Below, piece by piece: positions 47,501 through 55,177 of a stretch of DNA of 64,000 bases. Every line of letters begins with the position of its first letter. The first letter of the stretch is position 1. A program made the position numbers and the translations under genes. The notes beneath the pieces are model-generated. The model saw only the letters and a list, made by a program, of their open reading frames with translations, did not search any database and was not told the DNA's origin. The stretch comes from an uncultured Fidelibacterota bacterium (GTDB lineage Bacteria; Fidelibacterota; Marinisomatia; Marinisomatales; Marinisomataceae). The stretch is from the NCBI GenBank assembly GCA_902525615.1, contig CABZHT010000001.1:537282-601281 (forward strand), written 5' to 3'.

Positions 47501-47672
47501 AGAGCAAAACTTCATCAAAACAAGAAAAGGTGTCTTGAAACTATCTTATGTTTTAACAGATGATCTGACAGCTGGCTTGTTTTACGAATATAGGACAAAT
47601 GAAACTAGACTGACTGGTCAAAGAATTGATAGAGATTTTGGTATAACATTGAATATTTCAATTAGGGGCTAA
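41571..47672 (+). CDS. sprA: SprA/Sov-type type IX secretion outer-membrane protein
   Basis: SprA is the large beta-barrel channel through which the type IX secretion system exports proteins in Bacteroidetes. This 2033-residue protein is a little short of the usual 2300-2400. It has a signal peptide (MRFFLFLILLTNISMA). A conserved-looking core occurs twice, each with GRDYTI-type turns (LSRGTDYTINEDLGFIRM; LLRGRDYQIDYFSGTITL), as in the SprA N-terminal domain. NGVAFIDDFEGSKR is a SprA motif. The C-terminal region is a long run of barrel-like strands ending in NISIRG. It is followed by a glutaminyl cyclase gene. Other T9SS genes (porK-N, porV) are not in the window. Confidence 0.85.
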   Translation: MRFFLFLILLTNISMANDYGNYLPDPFSKKKKINFSYNDISNYPIGIFDLNKKIDETVFTINRDFSQIQIKSYSIGYHNIFFYQDSFENYISDLFESNQKYNLFKGLNVPSDSTSSKKDTFLQLASIDLGALGRASLKVAGNVNLSAKLVNQDQELVRSSFREQEKTNFKFDQKQQLNVQGKIGDKITISLDQNSERDFDWENTIRIDYQGDEDDILQRLEVGNISLSLPSTEFVTFSGTNNGLFGVKALSQLGPVNITSIASIEKTEKESQQYKGSAELRTLELKDFNYKKNLYFFVHEWFRNGASQVIESSNFQLNIPSFYPLVDGLHLIGNVSIKNFELYKIDSSNNPQADPGIAYINPSEKNQFSDESKQGNFLKLSRGTDYTINEDLGFIRMKKTLQSEIIAAHFDIVDRDTGNIVTKVGQSLGPSQDSLELIMIKSQSPHPNHPTWDLMFKNVYSLNTSNIDASSLEVQIVDNFSTPKSDRLSSGETFLNLFGLDELNQNGDKSSDEIIDYNNPNIVNIQSGEIILPSLLPFVSENSIQGGNSNESLEPLLQQGVMYTSTNMTQYTGDSRFSILVRYSSPQQSINLGFTLVEGSEEIFSNGNQLLRGRDYQIDYFSGTITLSENINPDDDLRISYDKHDLVSFDRKVMAGSRAQIDFDENSFLGMTALYYDQSIVNKKVEVGYEPIQNFIWDVNGRYETSFENFSSKINKFSFLNDEKISNFSVEGEFAQVLPNPNSISNSKTGDKNGVAFIDDFEGSKRVTNPSILRRFWNISSAPLDSDTFLDYSQNNRMKMFWYNPYSQVLTNSIWPNVSTSQRAQNITTDVLVLKYRPQDFQSNVDPHLLWGGITSPMFIGDYDQTRSRFFEIWIRGDQGDLTIDLGKISEDYNGDGLLNTEDIPDAGLALGNGFLEDNEDTGLDGCFDDFEDGFGSCLDTSGLTYLQYLENGESILINNSFDVDIQDPNGDNWSYIEGSNDYTKVNGTEGNGTGSKIQTGGKYPDSEDLDKSGYLDRANNYFSKKVSLNENTYIAAETEIDGIKTGWKLLRIPISHFSKINDISLSEIKYVRLVVSGVEEESTLEIAKIELVGNNWQELGTSIQTEDNYSLQDSTFVVSVINDEDNPDYIPPTGVVGEFDEINQLRSKEQSLVLKFDNLPPNYKGAAKKILSYNENIGQSFLMYEKMKMFIYGNSDFVSESDSDIRLFIKFGNGDEFYKLTKPIYAGWDEELKRNEINLDLDWLTSLKNKDIESVNLINENDLFTVDEDLIEYEFISDDNFSYKNIEIVGNPSLSRLQYFIIGIENSSEYPISGEVWTDELRLSGVKKESGSAVRLKTELNISDFSSTTINYSKKDADFHVLQERIGTNSSKENLSLTNNLKLGTLFPSDFGISFPLIISYNSSINTPKFFPGTDIRTESTAPDSILSQSSTMNISGRLSKKIKSENPVIKYSLDNLSAGFNISNQNRSDTIMKSVDFRKVNTNLDYFIRFPSGNFIEPFEWIKKLPYLGSELSSTKLYYSPTNFSSNIKLDLTSSERNSRSSSEIIKEENFNIIRNFGFEYKVFDNTQFSYNKSIVSKKPDNSLKDFEIGQKIQSKESFLYSFSPEWMKILNPKFSYDSNFAWNKPPDSIINAASINLNTNTRLNISINPKDVISIFYNPSSIQDDKPRTRSRSEILNNNTISKNNKENNFIKKIYDQAKKIDPINITFTNQNNSISNGINGNIPFIYKFGLKENLGINPISEIGFDTGYNDKKISFSIRTSIRLRQASSLNISFNQNINSNINGFNIDTRSSSTNYLAYGKNLSKGMPFINWNLRVRGLENISFIKPYIKSMTLEHAFSGNQNLSWKFNEDGTRDVSLFKVEDFRHDYQDSVQFSKTISSLTPLLGITTRFNNDISTNVRINTVYTLDEVPFGRNLIIKNSLLGTMSYNFARGLRISLPFSQRNVFLRNNFNITFNFDINNTVEKGSKNMINFVEQNFIKTRKGVLKLSYVLTDDLTAGLFYEYRTNETRLTGQRIDRDFGITLNISIRG

Positions 47673-48583
47673 TGAACAAACTTATCTTATTTATTTTTCT
47701 ATTAATTTCATGTTCATCAAATGATAATAAAAAAAATATTCCAACATTTGATGGTAATAACGCATATCAATATATAGTTGAACAATGTAATTTTGGACCA
47801 AGAAACCCAGGCTCAAAAGGTCATAAAGAGTTTGCGATTTTCTTAGAAAAATATTTGTTAGAATTCACAAAAAATGTGACCGTTCAAGACTTTAATTATA
47901 TTGAACATATCACTGGGGTTGAAAGAAGAGGTAAAAATATTATTGCCCAATTTAATATAGATGCTGAAAATCGTTTATTAATTGGTGCACATTGGGATAC
48001 AAGAGCATTTTCAGATGAAGATTCAGATGAGAAAAATAGATCATTACCTATTCTTGGTGCTAACGATGGAGCTAGTGGCACATCAGTTTTAATGGAGTTA
48101 GCAAAGATATTTTCGCAAAATAATCCTCCAATGGGTATTGACTTAGTTTTTTTTGATGCAGAAGATGTTGGGATTTCAGGCAAGCCTAAAACATATGCAA
48201 TGGGTTCTGAATATTTTTCAAAAAATCTTCCAATTAAAAAACCAAAGAATGCTATTATTGTTGATATGGTTGGAGATAAATATCTACAGATTCCAATTGA
48301 GCGTTTTTCTTATCAAATAAATCCTACATTGGTAAAAGAAATTTGGAGTTTGGCTGATGAATTGAAGTTGAGTGCATTCGAATACAGAATTGGTTATGAA
48401 ATTTATGATGATCATGTACCCTTATGGGAAAATGCTCAAATACCTGCTATTGATATTATAGATTTCGATTACCCTAATTTATTTTATAATCACTGGCACA
48501 CTCAAAATGATTTGCCAGAGAATTGTTCACCGCAAAGCTTGCAACAAGTTGGAACTTTATTATTAAATTATGTCTATGATTAG
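47672..48583 (+). CDS. Glutaminyl-peptide cyclotransferase (M28-fold), lipoprotein
   Basis: This enzyme turns N-terminal Gln of exported proteins into pyroglutamate. The 303-residue protein has a lipobox (FLLISC). The zinc-binding motifs are LLIGAHWDTR, GANDGASG (Asp132), VFFDAEDVG (Glu164, Asp165) and the C-terminal NHWHTQND. VDMVGDKYL, YDDHVPLW and PAIDIIDFDYP match bacterial QC rather than M28 aminopeptidases. It starts at the last base of the sprA stop, so the two are co-translated. An M28 peptidase is the alternative. Confidence 0.82.
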   Translation: MNKLILFIFLLISCSSNDNKKNIPTFDGNNAYQYIVEQCNFGPRNPGSKGHKEFAIFLEKYLLEFTKNVTVQDFNYIEHITGVERRGKNIIAQFNIDAENRLLIGAHWDTRAFSDEDSDEKNRSLPILGANDGASGTSVLMELAKIFSQNNPPMGIDLVFFDAEDVGISGKPKTYAMGSEYFSKNLPIKKPKNAIIVDMVGDKYLQIPIERFSYQINPTLVKEIWSLADELKLSAFEYRIGYEIYDDHVPLWENAQIPAIDIIDFDYPNLFYNHWHTQNDLPENCSPQSLQQVGTLLLNYVYD

Positions 48584-49610
48584 GTTATTAAATAAATATT
48601 TATTAATTATTATTTTGATTCTAGCGTGCTCTAGTGGCAGCAGCTCTCCAACAAATCCTGGAGATAACAGTGGAGGAGAAGAAGATACTAACTCCTACGA
48701 ATTTCCAAATGCTGTAGATTATGGTTTATCCAACCAAGTTGAAATTGTTACATGGAATGTTAGATTATTTCCAGAACCCACGGAAGGTGAAGACTCCTCT
48801 GAATATGTTAAATCTTTACTTGAAAAATGGAATGCTGATGTTTATTTACTTCAGGAGATAAATTCAGAGTCAAGTTTAATTGATATGGTTAATTCCATGT
48901 CCGATTATTCTTATGTTGTTGATGATGAATCAGGAAATTTGGGGTTTGCATTAGTCTATAAGAGCGAATTTATTACCTTTAACTCCAAAAATGAATTATG
49001 GTCAGATACTCCAAATTCAGATGATGGAGACTCCGACTATAACAATAATGCATCTTATCAATTTGCTGATAGGCCTCCAATGGAAAACTATTTAACATGG
49101 AGTAACGGAACAAAAACCTTAGATTTTTATTTAATTGGAGTACATTATAAGTGTTGTGGCGATGGAGTTTACAATGTTAATAATACTAAAGATGAGACAA
49201 CAAGAAGACATCATGCTAGTCTGCTATTAACTGATTACGTTATAAATAATCGACCTGATGACAATGTTATAATTCTAGGAGACTTTAATAATGTTGGCGC
49301 TCAAACTATTTCTAATCCAACAATAAGTCCTTTTACAGATCAAAATAATTTTAATTCAGCATCATCATTTAGATTAACAGATTTAGAAACTTTGAATGGT
49401 AGTTCAAGTGGTTATTCATGGCAAGGGTGGACTAGCTCATATTCAGCTGCTCATTTAGACCATATAATCATAAATGATGAAATGTTTGGGTATGCAGATG
49501 GAAATGATGCAGCCATTATATCTCTTCCCGCCCAAACAGGCATTTCGCCTACCAATATTTCAAACCGTATTTCCGACCATCAGCCAGTATTATGGTCATT
49601 TTCTCCTTGA
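48576..49610 (+). CDS. Endonuclease/exonuclease/phosphatase-fold lipoprotein
   Basis: This secreted EEP-fold phosphohydrolase is anchored as a lipoprotein (MIRLLNKYLLIIILILAC). After a Ser/Gly/Asp-rich linker, the catalytic motifs are VTWNVRLF, LLQEINS (catalytic Glu), IILGDFNNVG (Asp, Asn), LDHIIINDE and RISDHQPVLW (Asp-His). The length is about 345 residues. Two ATGs, 48570 and 48576, overlap the cyclase end. The second starts cleanly with a lipoprotein signal. A nuclease or phosphatase acting outside the inner membrane is likely, but the substrate is unknown. Confidence 0.8.
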   Translation: MIRLLNKYLLIIILILACSSGSSSPTNPGDNSGGEEDTNSYEFPNAVDYGLSNQVEIVTWNVRLFPEPTEGEDSSEYVKSLLEKWNADVYLLQEINSESSLIDMVNSMSDYSYVVDDESGNLGFALVYKSEFITFNSKNELWSDTPNSDDGDSDYNNNASYQFADRPPMENYLTWSNGTKTLDFYLIGVHYKCCGDGVYNVNNTKDETTRRHHASLLLTDYVINNRPDDNVIILGDFNNVGAQTISNPTISPFTDQNNFNSASSFRLTDLETLNGSSSGYSWQGWTSSYSAAHLDHIIINDEMFGYADGNDAAIISLPAQTGISPTNISNRISDHQPVLWSFSP

Positions 49611-50338
49611 AGTTTCTCTTAATAGCTTTTTTCTTTTTTTCTTCAAGTTTTGCTCAAGACTTTTCCACAATCGATAAAAATTTAAATGAACTCAATTTTC
49701 AAAAGGCTTTAGAATTACTTGAAGAACTAGATAATGTAAAACCAAATAATATAAACGTTCTCATGAGACTATCTATCTCACATCATTATTTGTCTGAAAT
49801 GGCAATTCAAAAAAAAGAAGATAAAGAGAATGCTCAAAAAGCATTGAAGTATATTAATCATGCATTTAGTCTTAACCCTAATGATCCTAATGTATTAAAA
49901 TGGTATGTTATTGCTCTAGGTAAAACAGTAGAAGAAGAAAGTATTAGAAAGCAAATAGAACAATCAAAGAATATTGAACAGTTATCATTGAAAGTTATTG
50001 AGCTACTACCAGATGATGAATTTTGCTATAATATAATGGGACAATGGCATTATAAGCTTGCCAGCTTAGGTAAAGCATCGCGAAGAATCGCATCATTTCT
50101 TTTTTCAGAACCTCCCCAAGGTTCTTTTGAGCAAGCAAGATTTTTCTTAGAGAAGAGTTTAGAGCTAAATCCAGATTATATCGGCACATATTATTGGCTT
50201 GGAAAAACTCATTTAAAACTAGGCAACGAAGAAAAAGCATATGATTTATTTAATAGGGGCATTTTATTAGATAGACCATTCAAAAGAGAAGAGAAGTTAT
50301 TTCAAGAGTTAAGTAATATTGTTAAAAAAAATAATTAG
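49592..50338 (+). CDS. Secreted TPR protein resembling the RMDN/FAM82 family
   Basis: The 248-residue protein begins with a signal peptide (MVIFSLKFLLIAFFFFSSSFA) followed by QDF. Several TPR-like helices follow. The C-terminal half contains MGQWHYKLASLGKASRRIAS, then FSEPPQGSFEQARFFLEKSLEL and NPDYIGTYYWLGKTHLKLGN. This order (W-x-Y, a basic helix, a Pro-rich turn, TPR) is what I recall of regulator of microtubule dynamics proteins. Function in bacteria is unknown. Its start lies inside the previous gene and its stop interlocks with the convergent gene. Resemblance is from memory and needs a profile search. Confidence 0.7.
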   Translation: MVIFSLKFLLIAFFFFSSSFAQDFSTIDKNLNELNFQKALELLEELDNVKPNNINVLMRLSISHHYLSEMAIQKKEDKENAQKALKYINHAFSLNPNDPNVLKWYVIALGKTVEEESIRKQIEQSKNIEQLSLKVIELLPDDEFCYNIMGQWHYKLASLGKASRRIASFLFSEPPQGSFEQARFFLEKSLELNPDYIGTYYWLGKTHLKLGNEEKAYDLFNRGILLDRPFKREEKLFQELSNIVKKNN

Positions 50339-51069
50339 ATTTTTCGAACTTTTTTAAAATCTTCAGGTACTTTTAATTCTTCATCATCCCCTAAAAATTT
50401 TTGAAAAGAAATTAAATCAAAATTAAAATTCCCGTCTTCGCTTTCTGTAGACATTTTAACAATTATAGAATCCTTATCTATTCCAAATTCATTTAAGTTA
50501 ATTGATATATCTGCCCAACTATTTTGAAACTCCGAAATTTCATTTTTAATCTTTATTACAAAATCAGGTTCTTTTAAAGTTTTTGAAAACCAAATTTCAT
50601 TAGTGCCATTTTCCTGAATGGTTATCTTATAAGCTTCAAAGCCATTAATCAATTCAGGTGTTTCTGATATAATAAATTGATTGTATTCTTCATTAATTTT
50701 TTCATCAATAGATTCATCTTGATTTTCATTATCATTTTGATTTTCTTTATCTTTAAGAATGTCATCAAACATTTTTACCGAATATTTTTTCTTCTTGAAA
50801 TCAATATTTGATACAGTAGAATCATTTAACGAAATAATAGTTCCAGTATGCATTGCTCTACTCATTAGTCTTGCAACACCTTTACCCTTAAATGCAAACT
50901 CAACATTTGAAAAAAATGTATCTTCAGAGTAAATAGTTTTTGATTCAGATTGCATGGACCCCATCTTAAAAGAGGCGCTTATTTTGGTTTCAATTTTGAA
51001 ATTTTCTTGAGATAAAAGATTTGTTAAGAAGAGTATTAATACAAAGAAATATGTTTTGATAAAATTCAA
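50335..51069 (-). CDS. Secreted DUF4412-like protein
   Basis: This 244-residue exported protein has a signal peptide ending LTNLLS before QENFKIE. Antiparallel strand-like segments resembling the LolA/DUF4412 fold follow: FKIETKISASFKMGSM, TIISLNDSTVSNIDFKKKKYSVKMF, then NGFEAYKITIQENGTNEIWFSKTL. A charged low-complexity insert (KENQNDNENQDESIDEKINEE, about 110-130) interrupts it. The start is a TTG with no nearby ATG. A periplasmic lipid or protein handling role is possible but not shown. Confidence 0.55.
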   Translation of the reverse strand: MNFIKTYFFVLILFLTNLLSQENFKIETKISASFKMGSMQSESKTIYSEDTFFSNVEFAFKGKGVARLMSRAMHTGTIISLNDSTVSNIDFKKKKYSVKMFDDILKDKENQNDNENQDESIDEKINEEYNQFIISETPELINGFEAYKITIQENGTNEIWFSKTLKEPDFVIKIKNEISEFQNSWADISINLNEFGIDKDSIIVKMSTESEDGNFNFDLISFQKFLGDDEELKVPEDFKKVRKI

Positions 51070-51072
51070 GAA

Positions 51073-52008
51073 TTAAAGTTTTGTTTCTAAAACAGTTTTT
51101 TCAACTTCGGTAAGTGTATTATTTAATGCATTCTGTTCTTCTTCATTTAAATCAAAGGTAAGAATTTTTTCTACGCCACCGCAACCTATGACTGTGGGTA
51201 CTCCTATAAAGTATCCATCAATACCAAATTCTCCTTCACATAGTGATGCACAGGGAATAACTCTTTTTTTATCTCTTACAAAACTTTCAATCATTTCAAC
51301 AGCAGATTGAGCTGGTGCATAAAATGCTGAACCTTTTCCAAAAAGTTTCACTATTTCTCCACCACCAAACCTGGTTCTATCTTCAATAGCTGTAATCTCT
51401 TCTTTGCTAAGTAATGAGAATAAAGGAACTCCTCCTACAGTAGCTAACCTACTTACAGGTACCATAGTATCACCATGTCCACCTAACACCATACAATTCA
51501 CATCTTGAGATGATAAATTAGTTGCTTCAGCTATAAATGATCTGAATCTAGCACTGTCTAAAGCTCCAGCCATTCCTACTACTTTATTTTTTGCAAACCC
51601 AGAAATTTTATGAAAAGCATAAACCATTGCATCTAAAGGATTAGAAACAACAATTACAAAAGCATCTGGAGCAAAATTTTTGACTTGATTAGCAACATTT
51701 GTCATTATATCCAGATTTTTTTGAAGTAAATCTTCTCTATCCATTCCAGGCTGTCTTGGAAATCCTGCAGTTATTACTACAACATCAGAATCTTTAATAT
51801 CTTCAAACTTTGAAGTACCTGATAATTTAGCGTCGTAGCCATCATGAGGAAGAAGCTGAGAAATATCTAAAGCTTTTCCTTTCATGAAGTTTTCTGCTTC
51901 AGGTATATCAACAATGATGATATCGCCGAGTTCTTTCTGTGCAGAAAGCAATGCGATATTTCCACCAACTTGACCGCCGCCAATTAATGATATTTTAGGT
52001 CTAGTCAT
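51073..52008 (-). CDS. mdh: Malate dehydrogenase, LDH-like type
   Basis: This enzyme interconverts malate and oxaloacetate with NAD. The 311-residue protein has the NAD motif GGGQVGGNIA (about 10-19) and Asp in IIIVDIPEAENF. The substrate-loop arginines are in PRQPGMDREDLL, VSNPLDAM contains the conserved Asn, and the catalytic His is in LGGHGDTMVP. The active-site loop starting AGFPRQPGMDR favours malate over lactate. It sits after rpmA on the minus strand. Confidence 0.95.
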   Translation of the reverse strand: MTRPKISLIGGGQVGGNIALLSAQKELGDIIIVDIPEAENFMKGKALDISQLLPHDGYDAKLSGTSKFEDIKDSDVVVITAGFPRQPGMDREDLLQKNLDIMTNVANQVKNFAPDAFVIVVSNPLDAMVYAFHKISGFAKNKVVGMAGALDSARFRSFIAEATNLSSQDVNCMVLGGHGDTMVPVSRLATVGGVPLFSLLSKEEITAIEDRTRFGGGEIVKLFGKGSAFYAPAQSAVEMIESFVRDKKRVIPCASLCEGEFGIDGYFIGVPTVIGCGGVEKILTFDLNEEEQNALNNTLTEVEKTVLETKL

Positions 52009-52011
52009 ATC

Positions 52012-52266
52012 TTAATTTAATTCTTGAACACTAACAAAGGTAGTACCACCTTTTTTGCTAAACTTGACTAAGCCATGGGATGTAGCAAATAAGGTATCAT
52101 CATTTCCTCTTTTTACATTTCTTCCAGGATGATACTTTGTACCTCTTTGTTTTATAATAATTCCACCAGCTAAAATTGACTGTCCGTCAGAAACTTTAAC
52201 GCCTAGTCTTTTAGCATTAGAATCTCTACCATTCCTTGAACTTCCTTGTCCCTTCTTATGAGCCAT
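52012..52266 (-). CDS. rpmA: 50S ribosomal protein bL27
   Basis: bL27 sits near the peptidyl-transferase centre. The 84-residue protein starts [20 protein letters not shown], the standard sequence without the cleaved N-terminal extension of Firmicutes. It continues with [25 protein letters not shown] and [24 protein letters not shown] precedes the ATG. It follows rplU by 12 bp, the conserved order. Confidence 0.98.
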   Translation of the reverse strand: MAHKKGQGSSRNGRDSNAKRLGVKVSDGQSILAGGIIIKQRGTKYHPGRNVKRGNDDTLFATSHGLVKFSKKGGTTFVSVQELN

Positions 52267-52278
52267 AGTTAATTCCTT

Positions 52279-52638
52279 TTATTTTTTACTTTCAGTTTTC
52301 TTAGCAGCTGGTTTTTTTGTTTTTGCAGCTGAAATAGATTGAATTTGTAGTAGTGTAAGATCTTGACGGTGACCACGTTTTCTTTGGTAGCCTTTTCGTC
52401 TTTTTTTCTTAATAATTGTAACCTTAGTATCTCTTGAATGTTCAAGTACCTTTGCACTAACATTGTATTTAGCTAAGTCTTTTGCTTCAAAAATACTTTT
52501 ATCTTTGTCTGAGATGGCTTTTACACTATCAAACTTAATAGTCTTTCCTTCAGCAACATCAATCTTAGAATTAACTAGGACCTTATCGCCCTTAGCGACT
52601 TTATACTGTTTTCCATATATTTCAACAATTGCCAACAT
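52279..52638 (-). CDS. rplU: 50S ribosomal protein bL21
   Basis: bL21 is an early-assembly 23S-binding protein. Residues 1-100 follow the family pattern (MLAIVEIYGKQYKVAKGDKVLV; KVTIIKKKRRKGYQRKRGHRQD). A 119-residue length leaves an Ala/Lys-rich C-terminal extension of about 15 residues (AAKTKKPAAKKTESKK), longer than the usual 103. It is downstream of rng and upstream of rpmA, an arrangement shared with many bacteria. Confidence 0.96.
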   Translation of the reverse strand: MLAIVEIYGKQYKVAKGDKVLVNSKIDVAEGKTIKFDSVKAISDKDKSIFEAKDLAKYNVSAKVLEHSRDTKVTIIKKKRRKGYQRKRGHRQDLTLLQIQSISAAKTKKPAAKKTESKK

Positions 52639-52671
52639 AGCGTGGGAACTTAATAGCTAATTTTGTCCTTT

Positions 52672-54174
52672 TCAAGTACCTATTTCATTTGTGATATCTT
52701 TTGAATCTAACATCTTTGTAAATCTAAACTGATTTTTATTCATTGTGTCATCATTAACTACTTTTAAATAGATGAAATTTTTCCACATCAATCTTATATA
52801 GTCTCGCGTTTTTTCTTTTTTGAGATAATTTGATAATTCAGGATGTAAAAATAATTTTAATCTTAAATCTTTATTTTGCTTCTTATAATCCCTTAACCAA
52901 TAATCAATCCTTGTTAATAATGTATCTTTTGAAATGATTCTTCCGTTTCCACTACAAACCTCACAACAATCTGTTAATGAATCTATAATACTTAAACCTG
53001 TTCGTTCTCTTGTCATTTCTAAAATACCAAATTCAGATATTTCTGATACCGCCACTTTGGCACGATCTTTTCTGAGCTCTTTTTTCATCTCAAGAAATAC
53101 TTTTTTGCGGTTCTCTGGTTTAACCATATCAATAAAATCAATTAATATTAATCCTGATAGATGTCTTAATCTTAATTGAGCACAAATTTCTTTTGCAGCT
53201 TCTAAGTTTATTTTTAAAGAGTTTTCTTCATGACCTTTTTTACCAACAAACTTTCCACTATTAACATCAACTACAACCATAGCTTCAGTTCTTTCAATAA
53301 TCAAATAAGCACCACTTTTTAGCCATGCTTTTTTTCTTAATAATTTCATCATTGAATTATTGATACCACTTTCCTTAAATAATGGCTCTCTTTTTCTATA
53401 ATGCTCTAGAGCATCTCCAATATCTAAAGCATCTTCACTTATCATTTTTTGAATTTTTTTATAATCTTCTTTTGAATCCACAATGATTTTTTCAACATTG
53501 TCACTAATTAAATCTCTTAAAACGCTTGAGGTTACTTTTAAATCGTTATGAATAAGTTTAGGGGCCTTGTTTTTTTCAGCCTTATACAGAAGGTCATTAT
53601 ATTTTTTAATCAACGATTTATAGTCATTTTCAATTTGTGAATCAGTTTTACCTTCAGCTACTGTTCTGAGAATTATTCCTAAACCAGGCTGCTTAATTTC
53701 CATTGCAATTTTTTTCAAACGCCTTCTTTCATATTTGTCCCTCATTTTTTTTGATACTCCAATGTACTTGGATTTTGGTATAAGAACTATGAATCGCCCA
53801 GCTATAGACAACTCAGTAGTTACTCGAGCACCTTTTTTATCAAAAGGTTCTTTAATAACTTGAACTATAATTTCTTGACCTGGCTTAAGAAGAACATCCA
53901 CTTCTTTTGAGTTTTGAGTTTTCTTGCTTTTTTCTATAATAAGCTCAGAATCTGAGATTTCTGAAAAAGGTAGGAATGCATTTACATCTTTACCAATATT
54001 TACAAATGCAGCCTGCATACCTGGAATAACATTTTCAACGATACCTTTATAAATATTACCTACCGTTTTAACTTGCGATTGTTTATCAACATGTAGTTCA
54101 GCTAACTTACCGTTTTCTTTAACGGCAATACGTGTTTCACCTACTCCTTTGCTGATGTAGATTTCTTTCTTCAT
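52672..54174 (-). CDS. rng: Ribonuclease G/E family endoribonuclease
   Basis: This RNase processes rRNA and decays mRNA. The start at 54174 (MKKEIYISKG) follows TGAGGTATATAAAG; the frame extends five codons upstream. The 500-residue protein has an S1 domain (about 40-120, VGNIYKGIVENVIPGMQAAFVNIG, DVNAFLPFSE), then the 5'-sensor and RNase H-like region. The catalytic metal Asp is in MVVVDVNSGKFVG and IDFIDM, and the zinc link is CCEVCSGNGR. It has no E-type C-terminal scaffold. A perfect hairpin lies in its 5' leader. Confidence 0.95.
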   Translation of the reverse strand: MKKEIYISKGVGETRIAVKENGKLAELHVDKQSQVKTVGNIYKGIVENVIPGMQAAFVNIGKDVNAFLPFSEISDSELIIEKSKKTQNSKEVDVLLKPGQEIIVQVIKEPFDKKGARVTTELSIAGRFIVLIPKSKYIGVSKKMRDKYERRRLKKIAMEIKQPGLGIILRTVAEGKTDSQIENDYKSLIKKYNDLLYKAEKNKAPKLIHNDLKVTSSVLRDLISDNVEKIIVDSKEDYKKIQKMISEDALDIGDALEHYRKREPLFKESGINNSMMKLLRKKAWLKSGAYLIIERTEAMVVVDVNSGKFVGKKGHEENSLKINLEAAKEICAQLRLRHLSGLILIDFIDMVKPENRKKVFLEMKKELRKDRAKVAVSEISEFGILEMTRERTGLSIIDSLTDCCEVCSGNGRIISKDTLLTRIDYWLRDYKKQNKDLRLKLFLHPELSNYLKKEKTRDYIRLMWKNFIYLKVVNDDTMNKNQFRFTKMLDSKDITNEIGT

Positions 54175-54190
54175 CTTTATATACCTCATT

Positions 54191-54212
54191 AATCAGAAGA
54201 ACTCTTCTGATT
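54191..54212. promoter_or_regulatory. Perfect hairpin in the rng 5' leader
   Basis: AATCAGAAGA (54191-54200) and TCTTCTGATT (54203-54212) form a perfect 10-bp inverted repeat with two spacer bases. On the minus strand it ends four bases before the GAGG ribosome site of rng. RNase E autoregulates through leader hairpins, so a similar loop is possible. A protein-bound operator is the alternative. There is no T-run, so it is not a terminator. Confidence 0.5.
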
Positions 54213-54366
54213 CCTTTTATTTTGTTTGTTGATTTGAGGAGAGAAGAATTATAAAAGAAAATTACTTTAAATAAAAAAAATTATAAAAAAACTGTTTTAA
54301 GCTTCACGCCTCAAAATTGAATTAATTTAACGAAATTTACATTTAAAATGCATATTATCTACTCAA

Positions 54367-55146
54367 ATGTTTAATGAAGAATTAATTGCAGCAAAAGTAG
54401 CAGCAAGAAATGCTGGAAAAATCCTCATGAAATATTATAAGTCAGAGGATAATCAAGTTGAAATGAAAGGAGTTGACAATCCAGTTTCAATTGCTGATAA
54501 AGAAGCCGATAAATACTTATCTGATTTTTTAATAGGAGAATTTCCTAATGACGGCTGGCTTTCTGAAGAAACAGTTGATACTGAAGAAAGACTTAGTAAA
54601 AATAGAGTTTGGATTGTTGATCCCTTAGATGGTACCAAAGAATTTATTGAGGGTATCCCACATTTTTCTGTCAGTATTGCAATGGTTTATGATGGACGCC
54701 CTGTCGTTGGTGTTATTTATAATCCTGCAACTAATGAAATGTTTTCATGTGAAAAAAGTAAAGGAGTTTATTTGAACGCTAAAAAGGTAAATGTTTCTCA
54801 CAAAACAAATTTATTAGATGCATCCATTTCGGTAAGTAGATCGGAGGCAAGAAGAAAGGAATGGGAGCCATATCGTAATCACTTTAAATCTATTAATCCT
54901 ATTGGTAGTGTTGCATACAAGTTAGCACTTGTTAGTTCAGGTAATTATGATATTTTTACGACAATTGCCCCAAAAAATGAATGGGATATATGTGCAGGAG
55001 ATTGTCTTGTTTCAGAAGCGGGAGGAGTGTTAAAAACGGTTAATGACAAAAAAATTATTTATAATCAAAAGAAAACTCTTGTTAGAGATACAATTATTGC
55101 TACAAATTCAGTATTATTTGAGGGGGTTTCAGACTTGCTTTTTTAG
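54367..55146 (+). CDS. Inositol-monophosphatase/CysQ family phosphatase
   Basis: This lithium-sensitive-type sugar or nucleotide phosphatase has 259 residues. Metal-binding motifs are GWLSEET (about 60), WIVDPLDGTKEFIEG (about 87-101, D-x-x-D-G-T) and the C-terminal EWDICAGDCLVSEAGG. The sequence GTKEFIEGIPHFSVSIA fits 3'(2'),5'-bisphosphate nucleotidase CysQ more than classic IMPase, but histidinol-phosphatase HisN also uses this fold. No sulfate-assimilation or histidine genes lie nearby. A TATTAT box sits 8 bases before the ATG, so the leader may be very short. Confidence 0.85.
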   Translation: MFNEELIAAKVAARNAGKILMKYYKSEDNQVEMKGVDNPVSIADKEADKYLSDFLIGEFPNDGWLSEETVDTEERLSKNRVWIVDPLDGTKEFIEGIPHFSVSIAMVYDGRPVVGVIYNPATNEMFSCEKSKGVYLNAKKVNVSHKTNLLDASISVSRSEARRKEWEPYRNHFKSINPIGSVAYKLALVSSGNYDIFTTIAPKNEWDICAGDCLVSEAGGVLKTVNDKKIIYNQKKTLVRDTIIATNSVLFEGVSDLLF

Positions 55147-55177
55147 TGTAGTTTGATATAAAATTCAACATAAAATT

